Shown: positions 43,560-55,699 of the stretch, piece after piece
Position numbering within the stretch: position 1 is the first letter of the stretch
Layout of the letters: each line of letters opens with the position of its first letter
Made by a program: the position numbers and the translations under genes
The notes under the pieces: generated by a model
Seen by the model: only the letters and a program-made list of their open reading frames with translations
Told to the model about the DNA's origin: nothing
Database searches by the model: none
Assembly: GCF_030272615.1 (NCBI RefSeq)
Contig: NC_081414.1
Location: 52,907,636 to 52,971,635 of the forward strand
Reading direction: 5' to 3'
Length of the DNA: 64,000 nucleotides
Source: Cryptomeria japonica
Taxonomy: Eukaryota; Streptophyta; Pinopsida; Cupressales; Cupressaceae

Positions 43560-46205
43560 TCAACTCAGACAACGGAGGTTTAGTTGAACCTGTTGCGTCC
43601 CTGATGAAGAAGGCGTCGGTGGTGGTGTAGCGGTGGACGCCAAGCGCCCACGGAGCTCATACACTTGCTCCGTCCTCCTCTTTAGATACCATTCCGCTAC
43701 CATCTGCCGCTCCATAGCGGTCTTTACCATATAGGCTGCCTCCAGCACCTCCTTATCCTTCTTGTCCATACTCTCCAGTGCACTGACCAATCGAGTCTCC
43801 AACAGCTCTCTGGATGCCCTTTCCTCTTCCAACTGTATCAGCAAGGCAGATTTCTCTACTACTAAAGTGTCCATCGTTGTCTGGGTCTGTGCCATGGTAG
43901 CCTCCAGCTCCCGAAACCTGATAGTTAGCTCCTCTCGAGCTGACATTGCTGCTACGCGCAAGGCCTCAACTGTGGTTGTCGTTTGTTGTGTCCGCCGAAG
44001 CTCAAGATAACCTTCGCGGAAGGTCTGCTCCACCTCCCGCAACAACGACTGCATCCGGGTCTCGCCAACCCCTTCGGTGAGGCTCCAAGCCTCCAGCATT
44101 GGCTGGTTCTCTGTCTTAGGCCACCCGGCACACTCAAAACACCTCTCAAACTCCTCTCTGCATCCGGTGCGGGCAAAGTTCAACAGCCCCTCGATCCGCT
44201 CAACCATGGCGGCATCCGCCTGGAGTGTGGCAGATGACACAAGCCGCTGTGCTCTCAGAGTCATCTCGCCAATGAACTGCTCCAACTCTCCTGTACCCTG
44301 ATGTACTCCCCCAGGCACCTCCTCCTCTCTGTAGGGATTGGTGACTACAACTGCATGGGGTGACGCAACCCTCTGAAGCGCCCTAATGCTCGGAGAACTC
44401 CCTTCCTCCAGATCAATGATATCCAAGGAATGCATTGTCCTGCCTGGAGATAGAGCGGCCTCTCCCGCTACCACCGGTGTAAGTTGGTAGCGGCTCAACC
44501 AAGCACTGAGGTCATCATGAAGAGCGCCTGCTTCCCTCATTGCCTCCTGCATATAGCCTGGCAACCCTGGCACATCTTGTCCTATCACATCCGGCACATC
44601 GTGCACCCTGGAAGCCTCTGGCACATCGTGCACCATGGAAGCCTCTGGCACATCGTGCACCATGGAAGCCTCTGCACTCGCCAAGGTCTCCACCCGTGGT
44701 GGTGTCATCGCTATCGTCACCCGAGGCTGCCCGAAGCTAGGAACTAGCACCGTGGTGACTACACTCACTGTCCCGAATGACCACAGCACCACCAACTGAC
44801 AAGTCTCCGATGGTGTAGAGTGGACCTGCACCTGCGATGCTAAAATAGACCCTACTGTATCTGCCAATTCCACCACCTACCTCAGCCCCTGCTCCTCATT
44901 GACCACTACCCGATGCGGCGACTCCTCCGTCCGTGACTCTGTCATGTCTTTGGTAAGTGCCTCCGTGGTTGGGGTCGGTCTCGGTGATGCTACCTGTTGC
45001 TGGATGGGGCCAAGTGCAACTAGCATGCGGCTCTGCCCAAATGTCGGAATAAAGGTGCCAGCCACTCCAGATGTCATCACAGGTGTGCCCATCGGTAGCA
45101 GGGGTGGGGCAAAAAGGACCCTCTCCTCCATCGCCCTACTGCTATCATCCTCCTCATCTTCCGCTTCTGAATCCTCTGTACTACTGGAATCCCTCCCGCT
45201 ATCAGGTTCCCCTGAGGCCGTATCTACCGCCCGCTCCCGCTTCGCGGAAGAGTGCCCAATGTCCAAGTGTCTCCAATACATGATAGGAGGCTCACTCGCT
45301 GCCAACAGTCCCTGTGGTCGTACCTCCAACTCTGCCTCCGGCACTACTTCCCGCGTGGCCTCCAAGAACAACCCTATAGCATAGTGGGGCATATAGAACG
45401 TGCGATGTTACATCGTCAAGAACTCATACATGCGCTCTGCTAGTAACGCGGCCCAATCATACATCATGCCATTCATCAACCCGTTCATGAGCATAATCTG
45501 AGGGAGGGCTATGTCCGATGCCCTACCCGATCTTGTCAACCTGCTCTTAATGACATCCATAATGCACCGCCAGTGGCCCTCTGCAACAAAGGTCTTGCGG
45601 ATTCCTCATCCCTTCGTGGCATTCGCCACACTGTCCAGCTCTGCTATCGTCAAGTTCCTGGATATTAATTTAATCCAATACTCCTCCCGCTTCATCTTCT
45701 TAGCCTTCAACTCTATTTTCTTGCCCTATCTGCCTGGAATGCCGAATACTCTGGTAAAGTCCACCGCTTTGAAGGATACGATGACATCCCTCCCAAGGTA
45801 CTCAAAAGTATGCGTGCGTGTGTATCTGTCGAAGGTGTCCACCATGAACCGTAGGGCACCCTCATACTCGTGGATAAGAAACACGGGCATTCGAATAGCC
45901 CACTCCACTTTTGCCTTACGAAGGTTCTGCTTCACCAAATCATTGTCGGGAGTGTCCTGCCACCATTTCCGGCATTCCGACCCATTCAGGCCTTCAAAGG
46001 TGATATTCTGCGATGTTAACGTATTTTTCCCACTTATGGCAGCTTGTGGTGCTTTCTGCTTTTGCTTCTGTCGGGCGCTGGCATCCATGGTGTTGCCTGC
46101 AACACGTACGCCTGACGATAAGACCCTGGTATTGCTATCCATTTGGCTGCTACTGGAGGAAGCCTGCAACTGTTTTTTCCAACTTCGTTTCCCCACTGAC
46201 TCCAT
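43560..46205 (-). pseudogene. gypsy3 extra ORF after pol: helical N-domain, acidic linker, coiled coil
   Basis: On the minus strand the ORF starts near ATG 46,205 (MESVGKRSWKKQ) and runs to 43,560 with breaks: a frameshift near 45,726, stops near 45,607 and 45,408, and one at 44,877-44,879. The N-part has FEYLGRDVIVSFKAVDFTRV, FGIPGR, NGLMNGMMYDWAALLAERMY and HRTFYMPHYAIGLFLE. Next is a Ser/Glu/Asp linker (SGRDSSSTEDSEAEDEEDD), a segment with three VHDVPEAS-type repeats (about 44,590-44,680), and a C-terminal coiled coil (MAQTQTTMDTLVVEKSALLI, ERASRELLETRLVSALE). It occupies the position of env-like ORFs in Athila elements, but no signal peptide or membrane helix is evident. It resembles the LTR-borne ORF of L. 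Confidence 0.7.
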
Positions 46206-46439
46206 TAATTTCTGGTATAACTGATTTCTGGTTAAAAATCGCACGGTCGTTGGACACCTTCGTAACCACCTTCTTCTGTTGTGTATGGCTGCGTTGTTGT
46301 GCAGGCTGGGGGGCGTGTCTTTCTTTGTGCATGGCGGGTTGTGGGTTTCCTTCTCCTTTTTTTTTTCTTCCCCTGCATGGGCTGTGCTGCGGGGTTTTTT
46401 GTTTGTTTTTGCTTTGTGTTTGCGGGGCTTTTAAGTGCG

Positions 46440-46575
46440 GGTGTCCACCGCACGGTGGTATCCACTGCCGGTGGTCCCACCCTACGGTGGTGCCACTACA
46501 CGGTGGGCACACCGTCGGTGGTCCACCGCCGGTGTTATCACCACACGGTGGTTCCACCGTTGGTGGTCCACCGCA
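46440..46575. repeat. Array of CCACCG/CGGTGG palindromes between integrase and extra ORF
   Basis: Words such as CCACCGCACGGTGG, CACTGCCGGTGG, ACACGGTGGG and CCACCGTTGGTGG recur about every 16-22 bp. Each arm pair can fold as a short hairpin with a 2-nt loop. It lies between gypsy3 integrase and the extra ORF. Confidence 0.75.
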
Positions 46576-46647
46576 CGGTGGCCCCCGTTTTTTTGTTTGT
46601 TTTTTTTAAATATATATATATTTTTTTTTTAACTCAATAAAATACTG

Positions 46648-48079
46648 TCAAACATCCTGATTGGAGGGTCCAGGTTCCCTCCGTTCGCGGTAAACTTTTA
46701 ATTTTGACCCGTTGACGGCGTCTGGTATCTCCTTCCCATCGAGCGTCCACAACTTGATCGCTCCGTTGGCATTGACCTCGCGTACCTTGAAGGGCCCTAG
46801 CCATCGCACTTTAAATTTTCCTAGTTTGATTTCGTTCCTCCCATTGAATTTCAACACTAACTGCCCAGGAGTAAACTTCATTCACCGAAGATGCTTGTCG
46901 TGCCAGACCTTCCGTCTTTGCTGGGCTGCCTCTATGGCCCATTGTGCCATCGTTCTTTTTTCGTCCAACTTGCTTAAGGCATACAGTCTCTCCCTCAGGC
47001 TCTCCATATCCCCGAGTTTGTTCTCTACTGCAATGCGAAGGCTTGGCACCATGAATTCCGCTGGCACCATGAATTCCTGCCCGTACATGAGTTGGAACAG
47101 AGTCTGACCCGTGGTCACCTTGTAGGTCGTTCTATAGGCCCATAGAACAGAGGGTAACTTCTCCTCCCAATCTTCCTTTTCTACTCCACGAGACTTGTAA
47201 ATTACCGATACCAATATTTTGTTTGTGGCCTCGACCTGGCCATTGGCACATGGGTAGTACGGGCTCGATAGTGAGTGAAAAATCTTAAATTCTGAGGTCA
47301 ACAACCGTATGACATGGTTTACGAAGTGGCCCCCCCGGTCACTGGTCAACTGAATAGGTATACCATATCGCGTAATGATTTGTTCGTAAATAAATTTAGC
47401 CGTGCTTACTGCGAAGTTATCCGGGAGAGCCCTCGCCTCCACCCACTTAGTCAAGTATTTCGTCGCAACCACAATGTACCGGCACCGTCGTGTGCGGTTA
47501 GCCTTAAGAAGCCCTACAAAGTCGAGTCCCCATCGTTCGAAGAGTTCCTGTGCATGCGACGGGTTGAGGGGCATGAAGTCCCGCTTTAGAGGTTTGCCCG
47601 CCCATTGGCAAGTGTCGCACCCCACGACCCACTCCCTGGCGTCGTGATGTACGGTTGGCCACCATAGTCCTGCCAGAAGCACCTTGCGGGCTGTAGTGTT
47701 TGGGCCCATATGTCCACCTGTGGGTCCTTCGTGTGCCTCCCTTAATACGCTCGAGACTTCTTCCTCCATGACACAACGCCTTAATACCTGGTCCGGCCCC
47801 ATTTTGTAGAGTAACCCGTTGATGAGCGAAAAAGTCTTGCTCCTTAATACAAGCTTTCTCCGTTCCCCTGGAGGCATACCCTCCAGAAATCGGGACATCG
47901 ACAGGTACTCTCCAATCTTCTTGTACCACGAAGGAAGTACGGCTATTTGGAACAAGTGCGCATCCGGAAAATCATCATTTACTCCCTCTAGAGGTTCCCT
48001 CGACTTAATCCGGGACAGTTGATCGGCTATGACATGACTTCGCCCTGGTCTTACCACAATTGAAAATGTGAACTCCTAT
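46648..48079 (-). pseudogene. gypsy3 integrase
   Basis: Minus strand: end of RNase H (SHVIADQLSRIKS), zinc-binding HHCC region (HEGPTGGHMGPNTT, CDTCQWAGK), core with WGLDFVGLL, LTSDRGGHF and NGQVEATNK (the D, D and E of the triad), then KFTPGQLVLKFNG and KVRWLGPFKVREV at the C-terminus. A stop (TGA) separates 46,882 from the C-terminal part. The upstream end coincides with the stop at the junction of a 180-bp duplication. Tat/Athila-like by overall sequence. Confidence 0.9.
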
Positions 48080-48259
48080 GACAGGTACTCTCCAATCTTC
48101 TTGTACCACGAAGTAAGTATGGCTATTTGGAACAAGTGCGCATCCGGAAAATCATCATTTACTCCCTCTAGAGGTTCCCCCGACTTAATCCGGGACAGTT
48201 GATCGGCTATGACATGACTTTGCCCTGGTCTTACCACAATTGAAAATGTGAACTCCTGT
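47900..48259 (-). repeat. 180-bp in-frame tandem duplication in gypsy3 pol
   Basis: 47,900-48,079 and 48,080-48,259 are direct copies, nearly identical (e.g. GRSHVIADQ and GQSHVIADQ). 180 bp equals 60 codons, so the frame is kept, but a TAG at the junction (EYLS, stop, EFTFS) ends the reading. Confidence 0.9.
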
Positions 48260-50385
48260 AGTAGCAATAGCCAACGGCTTATCCTCCCTTGGATAATAGG
48301 CTTGTTTACCAAGTACATGAGTGCCTGATGGTCTACGTAAAATGTGAACGGTGTAGCCAATAGGTAATGACGGAATTTCTGTACGACATAGACCATGCCA
48401 AGGGCTTCGCGTTTTGTGGTACTGTAGTTCTTTTCAGCCTTCGAGAGCAACCTGCTAGTAAAATAAACGGGGTGGTTCAACCCGTGTCCTCCTACCTGGG
48501 CTAATGTAGCCCCAATGGCATAATTTGAGGCATCCACGTGAACGTGGAATTCCTTATCCCAATTTGGGTATGCTAGTTTGGGTGCTCCCATCAACCTTGT
48601 CTTCAGCTCTTCAAAGGCCTTGCTCTGTAGTTTTGTCCAAATGTATGGTTCCCCTTTCCATGTCAACCTATCCAACGGGTGGGACACCTCAGCGAAGTTC
48701 TTGATGAATCTCTCGTAGTACCCCACATGACCAAGGAAGGACTTTATCCCCGTGACGTCCGTAGGAGGTTCCATTTCTACTATTACCCAAATCTTGTCCG
48801 GGTCCATTTTCAATCCTTCTTTACACACAATGTGTCCAAGCAATCTTCCCTATGGTACCATAAATCTACATTTCTTCGGATTGAGGGCCAACCGTGCCCT
48901 CCGACATCTCTCTAGGCACTCCCTGAGGGTTTTTAGGTGGATGTCCTGTCCGCTGTAAATAGACCAATCGTCCAGGAAGGCTTTGAAGTTTCCCACCGAC
49001 ATCTTGTCGAAGATGTGCAAGATGATGCGTTGAAAGGTGGCAGGTGCATTGCATAGACCGAAGGGCATTTGGTTGCATGCATACACACCGTCCTCCACCA
49101 CGAAGGTTGTTTTCAACTTATCTTCCTCCGCGATGGATATCTGGTTGTACCCAGAGAACCCATCCATGAAGGAATAGATTTCATGTCCAGCTACTTCCTC
49201 CAAGATTTTGTCGGTGAAGGGTATGGGAAACGGATCTTTAATAGTGACAGCGTTCAGACACCGGAAGTCTACACAGATCCGGATCTGGTTGGCCTCTTTC
49301 TTGAGGGAAATCACAATGGGAGACACCCATTCGCTTGTCTGCACTTTGAAGATTATGCCTACTTCCAACATCCGCTCAATTTCGTCGTTCACCCGTGCAG
49401 CATAATTCTTGTTCATACGATAAGGCCGCTTCCTTACCGGCTGGGCTCCCGGTACCAATGTTATTCGATGTACACATAACTCTGGGGGCACGCCCTTCAG
49501 GTCCTTGTACGTCCATGCAAAGACATCCTTGTATTCTAGGAAAATTTTGAAGGCCGCCGCTTTCAGCACTGGATTCCAGTCATCTCCGACAAGGATGATC
49601 TTGGGGTCACTCGTCCCCCCAAGATTTGTCTCCTTTAAATTGGCTTCTTGATATTTAATGGGCTCCCCCTTCGGGAATTGGTGTGTCGGCGTCTCATTCA
49701 CCAAGGCCTCCCCTTCCTTGTACTCGCCATATTCTGGGGGAAATATATCTGGTTCTTCCTCAATGCTCAATACATTGCACGAGGGTGTAAATAATTCATA
49801 ATCTCCCATTTGCCAATGGAAGAGGCCATTCAAGGAGTCCCCGTCGTCCCCTGAGCATGCCTCCAGTTCTAACACCCCTTCGTCACTAGGCTCCATGCGG
49901 CGTTCGTCTCCGCCCTCCCCCAACTGGTCTCCCTCAAATTCCGAGTCAGAGGAGGATGCCAACTCCTCACTCACCATCTGCGTACGGAGATCGATCAGGT
50001 ACTTCCTCCCCACCTTTTCCAAGGAAAGAGTATTCCGATTCCAGTTATGGTTTGCTTTTGCTGCAATGAGCCACCCACGCCCGAGAATGGCGTCATACCC
50101 TTTCTGCTGCAGGGGAATAACTACAAAATCCAGCACGAATGGCTGTGTGCCAATCATCACTTGCTGGCCCATGAGGGTACCAAGGGGTTTAATCCCATGT
50201 TGATCTGCCCCTAGTAGGTTGAACGTGGGGGGCCACAACGTAGGCTTTCCCAGTTTTTCCCATGTGGCTTCTGGGAGCACATTTACTCCTGACCCTCCGT
50301 CCACAATAGTGTCTGTCAAGGTAGTCCCCAGTATGCCCATTTCTACCACTGTCGGTTGGCGTCCGTTGTTGACTACCAACAACAT
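48080..50385 (-). pseudogene. gypsy3 protease, reverse transcriptase and RNase H
   Basis: Minus strand from 50,385: aspartic protease with TIVDGGSGVNVLPE (DGG variant usual in non-chromoviral plant gypsy), an acidic spacer, then RT with KRPYRMNKNYAARVNDEIER, WVSPIVISLKKEANQ, YSFMDGFSGYNQI, QMPFGLCNAPATFQ and catalytic FLDDWSIY. After a TAG at 48,847-48,849, RNase H follows with HVHVDASNYAIGATL and FTFYVDHQALMYLV. The RT family best matches Athila/Tat-like elements rather than chromoviruses. The product is broken by the stop and by the downstream duplication. Confidence 0.92.
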
Positions 50386-50870
50386 GGGGTCGACACACAG
50401 GGTCGGTTGTGGGGCTCACGACCTCCCTCATTTTCACCTGTGAGGGTACAGAGTTTAAGATAGCCGTTTTTAACTGCGGCATGGTCTCCAGGAGGTCTTG
50501 TATTCTCACGGGTACCTCCATCTGCAATATTTGCCGTAAGATTTCCTCTTCTCCCCTCGTCCGTGGTGGATTTGAGGTCTAGTGGTTGTTCTGTCCTTGT
50601 GTGGCCATTTCCTTTGTGATCTCGTCTCTTACTTCCCGCACTCTCTCGGTCTCCGTGTGGGGATTTGGGTATGCACCCTTTTTGGCCTGCGCCCTTGTGA
50701 TTGCCAACACTTTTGCTTTCGTGGGTTCTATGTTTAGAAGGTTTACACCAGGCTTCGGGCAATTTGCGTCCTCACGATCGCCTGGCCCGCACCATCGGCA
50801 GAGGTGCTGAGGGGTGGCTTCCTTGGCGCAATCGCAGGCGAAGTGCCCCCACTCCATGATAGAAAAAGTA
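50386..50870 (-). pseudogene. gypsy3 gag C-terminus with zinc-knuckle-like cysteines
   Basis: Minus strand: WGHFACDCAKEATPQHLC and CRWCGPGDREDANCPK, then basic/Glu-rich text to a stop at about 50,580, then VRIQDLLETMPQLKTAIL. The upstream gag is missing. Homology appears to stop near 50,858. Confidence 0.7.
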
Positions 50871-51066
50871 AGGGTCATAATAGCACAAAAGGAGAACGAC
50901 CCTAAAGCAAAAATTTTCCCAAAGTGTGGAAAAAACCATTCATCACCATTAGAACACCTTGCATCTCTTTGCATATGCATTATACCCCAACTATTATAGT
51001 ACACAAATACTTTTTTTGCCAGGGAGAACTACACCAAATAGAGAGAGTGAAGTTGCTATTAGGTAC
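50871..51066. other. Unassigned sequence between gypsy3 and L7
   Basis: No recognisable feature. It is the left flank of the L7 LTR (5 bp before it: GGTAC is not yet testable, since the other end is outside the window). Confidence 0.4.
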
Positions 51067-51737
51067 TGTTGTGACCTTTTTCACACATCACCCCATTGCA
51101 AATGGGGACCCTCTCTTTTCCTGCTTTCTAGGATTTTGTTAGTATCCTGTGACCTTTCGCTGCAGTTTCACCAAGCCTTGTCCAATTCAGAACATTTCAG
51201 GCCCTGACGATTGAAAGTTAGTTTTTGCAAGTTATGTGATTCCGAAGTGTGAACACCACCAGAGAGCTTAGAGAGGCCAAAGGACGAATATCGCAATTGA
51301 TTGGGACGAATTTGGATGACTTTCTATTTTTAGAAAGTTTGTTTTTTTGTTTTTTCCTATTTTTTAGGAAGTTTCATTTTTGGCATTTTTAGCCCAATCC
51401 CCGGTATGGCTATTTTTAGAAAGTTTTCCCTATTTTTTAGGGATGTCTGCTTTTTGCTTTTTCGGGATGCAAACCTAGGGTTTACACTTGTGCCACTAAC
51501 CTGCCTCGACCGGAACTCAAAAATTCCAAGTTTTGACCTAAAAAAGATGAATCCCTAGATTTTAGGAGGCGGGATGCCACAGATGATCCACCTAAGCACG
51601 GATTTCAAATTTCAAGTTAATCCGGTTAAATTAGATTAAACTGTGAAATTTTGAAATTTCGTTGAAAATTCTTCTAAGTCTGGCTAACAAGGGTTTTGAA
51701 GTGTTTCTGCAGGTTCAAACCCCATCACGAAGGTTGA

Positions 51738-52605
51738 AGAGGCCATGAAGGAGCCTTGCATGAAGTTCGCCATGCCTTAGGAGGCTGTGTGGGTGCTCTC
51801 ATCAAAGTCCGCCATGCCTTAGGGAGGCCATGTGGGTGCCTTGCCTAAAGTCCGCCATGAGTTTGGAGGTCACATGGGTGCCCACTCTAAAGTCCGCCCC
51901 ACCTAAAGAGACCATGGAGGAGCAAGGGTTGAAGTCCGCCCAAGGCTGAAGAGGCTATGTGGGTGCTAAGCCAAAGTCCGCCAAAGCTTAAGAAGCCATG
52001 AAGAGGCCAAGCTGAAGTCCGCCCAAGGTTGAAGGGGCCATGAAGAGGCCAAGCTAAAGTCCGCCAAAGCTTATGGAGGTCATGTGGGTGCTAAGGTTAA
52101 AGTCCGCCATGCCAATGGAGGTCACATGTGTGCCTACTCCAAAGTCCGCCATGGGTTGAAGGGGCCATGAAGAGGCCAAGCCAGAAGTCCGCCATGTCCT
52201 GAAGAGGCCATGATGGCCAGCTAACACCAAAGTCCGCCCAAGCAAGGGGAAGGATGCCTAAAGTCCACCCAAGGGTTAAGGAGGTCATGATGGAGCCCTC
52301 CCCCAAGTCCGCCAAGGTAAGAGAGCAAGGAGGAGGAGTGACCAAAGTCCGCCCAAGTACGTGGGAGCACCCTCCAAAGTCCGCCCAAGCACATGGGAGC
52401 ACTCTCCAAAGTCCGCCCAATGCGAGGGAGCTAACTCCAAAGTCCACCCCACCTAGAGAGGCCATGGAGGAGTCAACACCAAAGTCCGCCAAGGTAAAGG
52501 AGGCCATGTGGGAGCAAGGGTCAAAGTCCGCCCCAATGCCTTAGTCAAATTTTCACATTAATAGAGGCCATGAAGGAGTTCTAGCCAAAGTCCGCCATAC
52601 CCTGG
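51738..52605 (+). repeat. L7 minisatellite: about 21 units of about 42 bp with a different motif
   Basis: The unit carries AAAGTCCGCC followed by variable CATGCCTTA or CAAGG words, then GGAGGCCATGTGGGTGC. Copies start at about 51,805, 51,849, 51,889, 51,929, 51,970, 52,012, 52,051, 52,099, 52,138 and onward to 52,584. Period is 31-48 bp. The sequence is unrelated by eye to the GTCC..GGAC motif of L1, L2 and L3 but occupies the same LTR position. Confidence 0.88.
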
Positions 52606-53534
52606 AGATGTGTTTAAAGTCAGCCAAAATTTGAAAAGGATGGAGATAAAATTCGAAAAAATCAACCTACACATGGAAGGTCAAACAAAGTCAACATGAT
52701 GTCACAAAATCCACAGAGATTTCAAAATTAAATCCAAAATGAAGAAATATCTAAATAAAAATAAAAAATCCTCAAAATAAATCCAAAATGGAAAGTTTTT
52801 TTGAGAATATTGAGGGAATATTAAAAAGTTATTGAGATATTAATTCAAAATGGAAAGTTTTTTTGAAAGGGAATATTGGAGGATTAATTAATATCTTCAA
52901 ACTTAAATCAAAATGGAAAGTTTTTTTTTAGAATTAGAAGTATGAGTTGGATGATTTTAGGGGTTTTGCTTAAACCTTGTCTACAAATACTTCATTATCA
53001 AATTCATTATTACACCAAGAAGTTCAAAATTACTAAGGAGAGCTTAGTAAAGTATGTCAGTTTGAAGATCATCTAGAGGAAATTCTAGATATTGCTGGAA
53101 GTGGGATAATATTTTTAGCAGAAGGCTTACAGATTTCTGAAGAAAAGCATCTTTTCTGAATTTTCTCAATATTTTGGAGAAAAGTCTAGCCTTACTCCTA
53201 TCCAAGTCAGAGGTGAAAATAAAGTTGTAAATTTTCTGAATATTTTCCAGAATTTAATAAATGATTTTTTTTCGAAAATTTTGGAGAAAGAAAATCATTT
53301 TTTTGGCTAAGTATGAAATTTTTTGAAAGTTTTAACACTTGATGGTGACTTCAACCGACCTCAAGGCTGAGGGTCTGGAGGTGAAAATTCAATTTTTGTG
53401 GCCAAGTATGAGAGTAAAAAAAATGGAAAATTTTCTAACACAGCCATTTCACGGCCCCGTTATTTTTTTTTCGAAATTTTGCAGAAATTTTCTAACTTAA
53501 AGTTTTCATCATTCATCTGCAGGTCTTGAGCACC

Positions 53535-55660
53535 ATGAAGTTCCAGGTAGATAAAGATGCTCCTCCAGAGTCGAGGATGACTTCCAAGTGGAAGAACATC
53601 AGCAACACCAACCTCGGACACATCAATCTGAGGGAGTTTAAGAAGCGAATGTTTGCTCTGGACAACCTTGTGCCTACCACCATTGCGCGAAAGATGATGA
53701 TGAGTGGTATCGTGCACGCTGCCGGCTTCCTCCCCACCATGCAATGCAATGAACTAGTAGTTGAATGTGCCAAACACTACAACCCCATCAGTAAGGATAT
53801 TGTTGCACCTGATGGAAGAGTGTTGGCGAATGTCAGCGATGAGGCCATCAGAGAGGCCTTCAGGATCCCTAAGTACCACAACGCAGTATATATGACCAAG
53901 GACGAAGCTGACAATCTGTACCACGATCACCTGGAAGAATATGATGCCATAGTTAATCATTCCTGGCTAGACAAGCCAAGGAAGGGTGCCTCCAAACTCC
54001 AGAGAAAGAGCCTAGTGCGAGCATACTTCAAGGAGGACATTGGGGACATGATTGTCTTGCTCAATAGAATAATAGGAAATCCTCAGGGAGCTCCATTCGA
54101 ACCCTGGATGTATTATTTCATTAATGAAATAATCAATGGAGTAAAAATGATAGACTGGGCCCATGTGATCAGCAACAACCTAGACAGCCAGCTAAGGAAT
54201 CTGGAGGCGAATAGGACTTTCTTCATGAGTTCTTACTTGTTCTATTCTTTAGCCAGGACCTACAGGTACAGAGGTCTCACTTGTAGAGGAGAAGTTGGGA
54301 ACAAGGAGAACCAATTTCCGGTATATGATTGCTATCCCCAGCTCCATATGGAGGAGAAGTTCCATTTCAAAAGGGTGAATGATGCCTTCCTGATGCACAT
54401 TACCCGGACCCTTCAAGGTGGCCTGCACCAGAGGCTCTCTCAAGAGTCTATGGACTTCATCGGTCGGTTCGGGTGTTGGTACATCCAATATCCAAAGTTC
54501 ACTTACCTCCGAATTCAGGGATTCTTTGGTCCTCCATACAAGCTTCCAGCTTACCCTACCAACCGAGTGGTGTTGCTTGAGGTTGTGAGACAATTGGAGG
54601 AGTATGTAGTAATTCAAAGGGATAAGCAGAAGAAGGCAGGGACATCCTCACTTACAATTGGTAATGGGCTGGAAACATGTCCATCATCACAGGTTGCAGC
54701 TACCGCTGAGAAAGAACTAGCCTGGTATCCCTTCTACCAATACAAGGCAAGAAAAGATTTCGATCCATTCCATAGGATAAAGAAGATCGAAGGGACAACG
54801 TTTGAGCACAGACTGGATCTGGAAGACTACTGGACTAATGCAGCCGATAGTTTTGAGATCCGGAAGAGGTTCTGGTCAAGAATTCCTTTAAGTATGGTTA
54901 GAGCAACGGAAGTATTCAAAGTTGCCGATCAGGTAGAAGAAAGCCTAGAACTTCAGCAGCCGGGTTTTGAGAAGATGAAGAATGAACCTTTAGTCTTGAT
55001 AGATTGGACAGAGGGAGAAAAATCAGATCTAGCAAACCTCATGAAGTTGGTGGTTGAGTACTCAAGGTGGTGGGCGTCTGAAAAGACAAAACAGTTGAAG
55101 GCCAAAGGTGTGGTTCTAACTTATGAATTAATGGGAGTAGATGATACTCTGTCCGTCCACCCTTATACCTTCGTCGATGATGCTCGGAATCCAAAAAGTG
55201 TTGGATCTCGAAAGAGAAAGGAGTTGGGTGGAAGCTCCACAAAGTGCACAGGGAAAAGGGCTATAGTTGAGAGAAGAGAATCCAGCGAAAGTCACTCCAT
55301 CCTAAGTGTTGCTTCCATTGCGCCTAATCAGAGTACAATTGGGGAACAAGAGATGAACATCTATGTGAGTGATGATGAAGTAAGAGTGCTTTCCCAGCCA
55401 GTTGAGGAAATGGTGGAGAAGGTCTTCCGAACTCCAGACAGGGAGCAAGATGAAGCCCCTAAAATCTTCTTGGATGGCATACCAACGAACCCAGGAGAAA
55501 CAGACGATGAGTTTGATCGGAACACTGTACAACAATCAACCATTCCTGATTGGCTGAGAGCAAGGATAAAGGCCAAGGTTCCCAAGGATGTCCACTCAAC
55601 CGAGGAGGTTACCGCAGCATTCTTAGAGAAGGTGAATGAACCCACCGTAGCTAAACCGCC
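53535..55660 (+). pseudogene. L7 LTR-borne ORF, N-terminal part, interrupted by L2
   Basis: ATG at 53,535 lies 12 nt after the acceptor atctgcag|. The frame is open to the L2 insertion at 55,660 and resumes at 63,004. The N-domain has KNISNTNLGHINLREFKK, DEAIREAFRIPKYHN, PWMYYFINEIINGVKMIDWA, NRTFFMSSYLFYSLAR and ITRTLQGGLHQRLSQ, matching L2 at about 45% identity by eye over about 540 residues. Then comes a charged, Ser-rich linker (VGSRKRKELGGSS; DDEVRVLSQPVEEMVEK). No catalytic motif was recognised. Start choice: the upstream in-frame TTG is intronic or weak, and ATG follows the splice acceptor as in L1 and L2. Confidence 0.8.
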
Positions 55661-55683
55661 TGTTGTGACCATTTCACACATCG

Positions 55684-55699
55684 CCCCATTGAAATGGGG
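55684..55699 (+). repeat. Terminal palindrome of L2
   Basis: CCCCATTGAAATGGGG, the L hairpin minus one loop base. Confidence 0.85.

Noticed and set aside
44899-45384. Plus-strand 161-codon frame
   Set aside because: Antisense to the Ser/Glu-rich linker of the gypsy3 extra ORF; low-complexity text explains its openness.
43560-46205. gypsy3 extra ORF as a retroviral-type envelope protein
   Set aside because: No signal peptide, furin-like site or transmembrane helix is visible; the C-terminus is a coiled coil. Only its position is env-like.
52254-52544. Open frames on both strands within the L7 minisatellite as a repeat protein
   Set aside because: The openness follows from the repeat composition; units vary between 31 and 48 bp and do not keep a frame.
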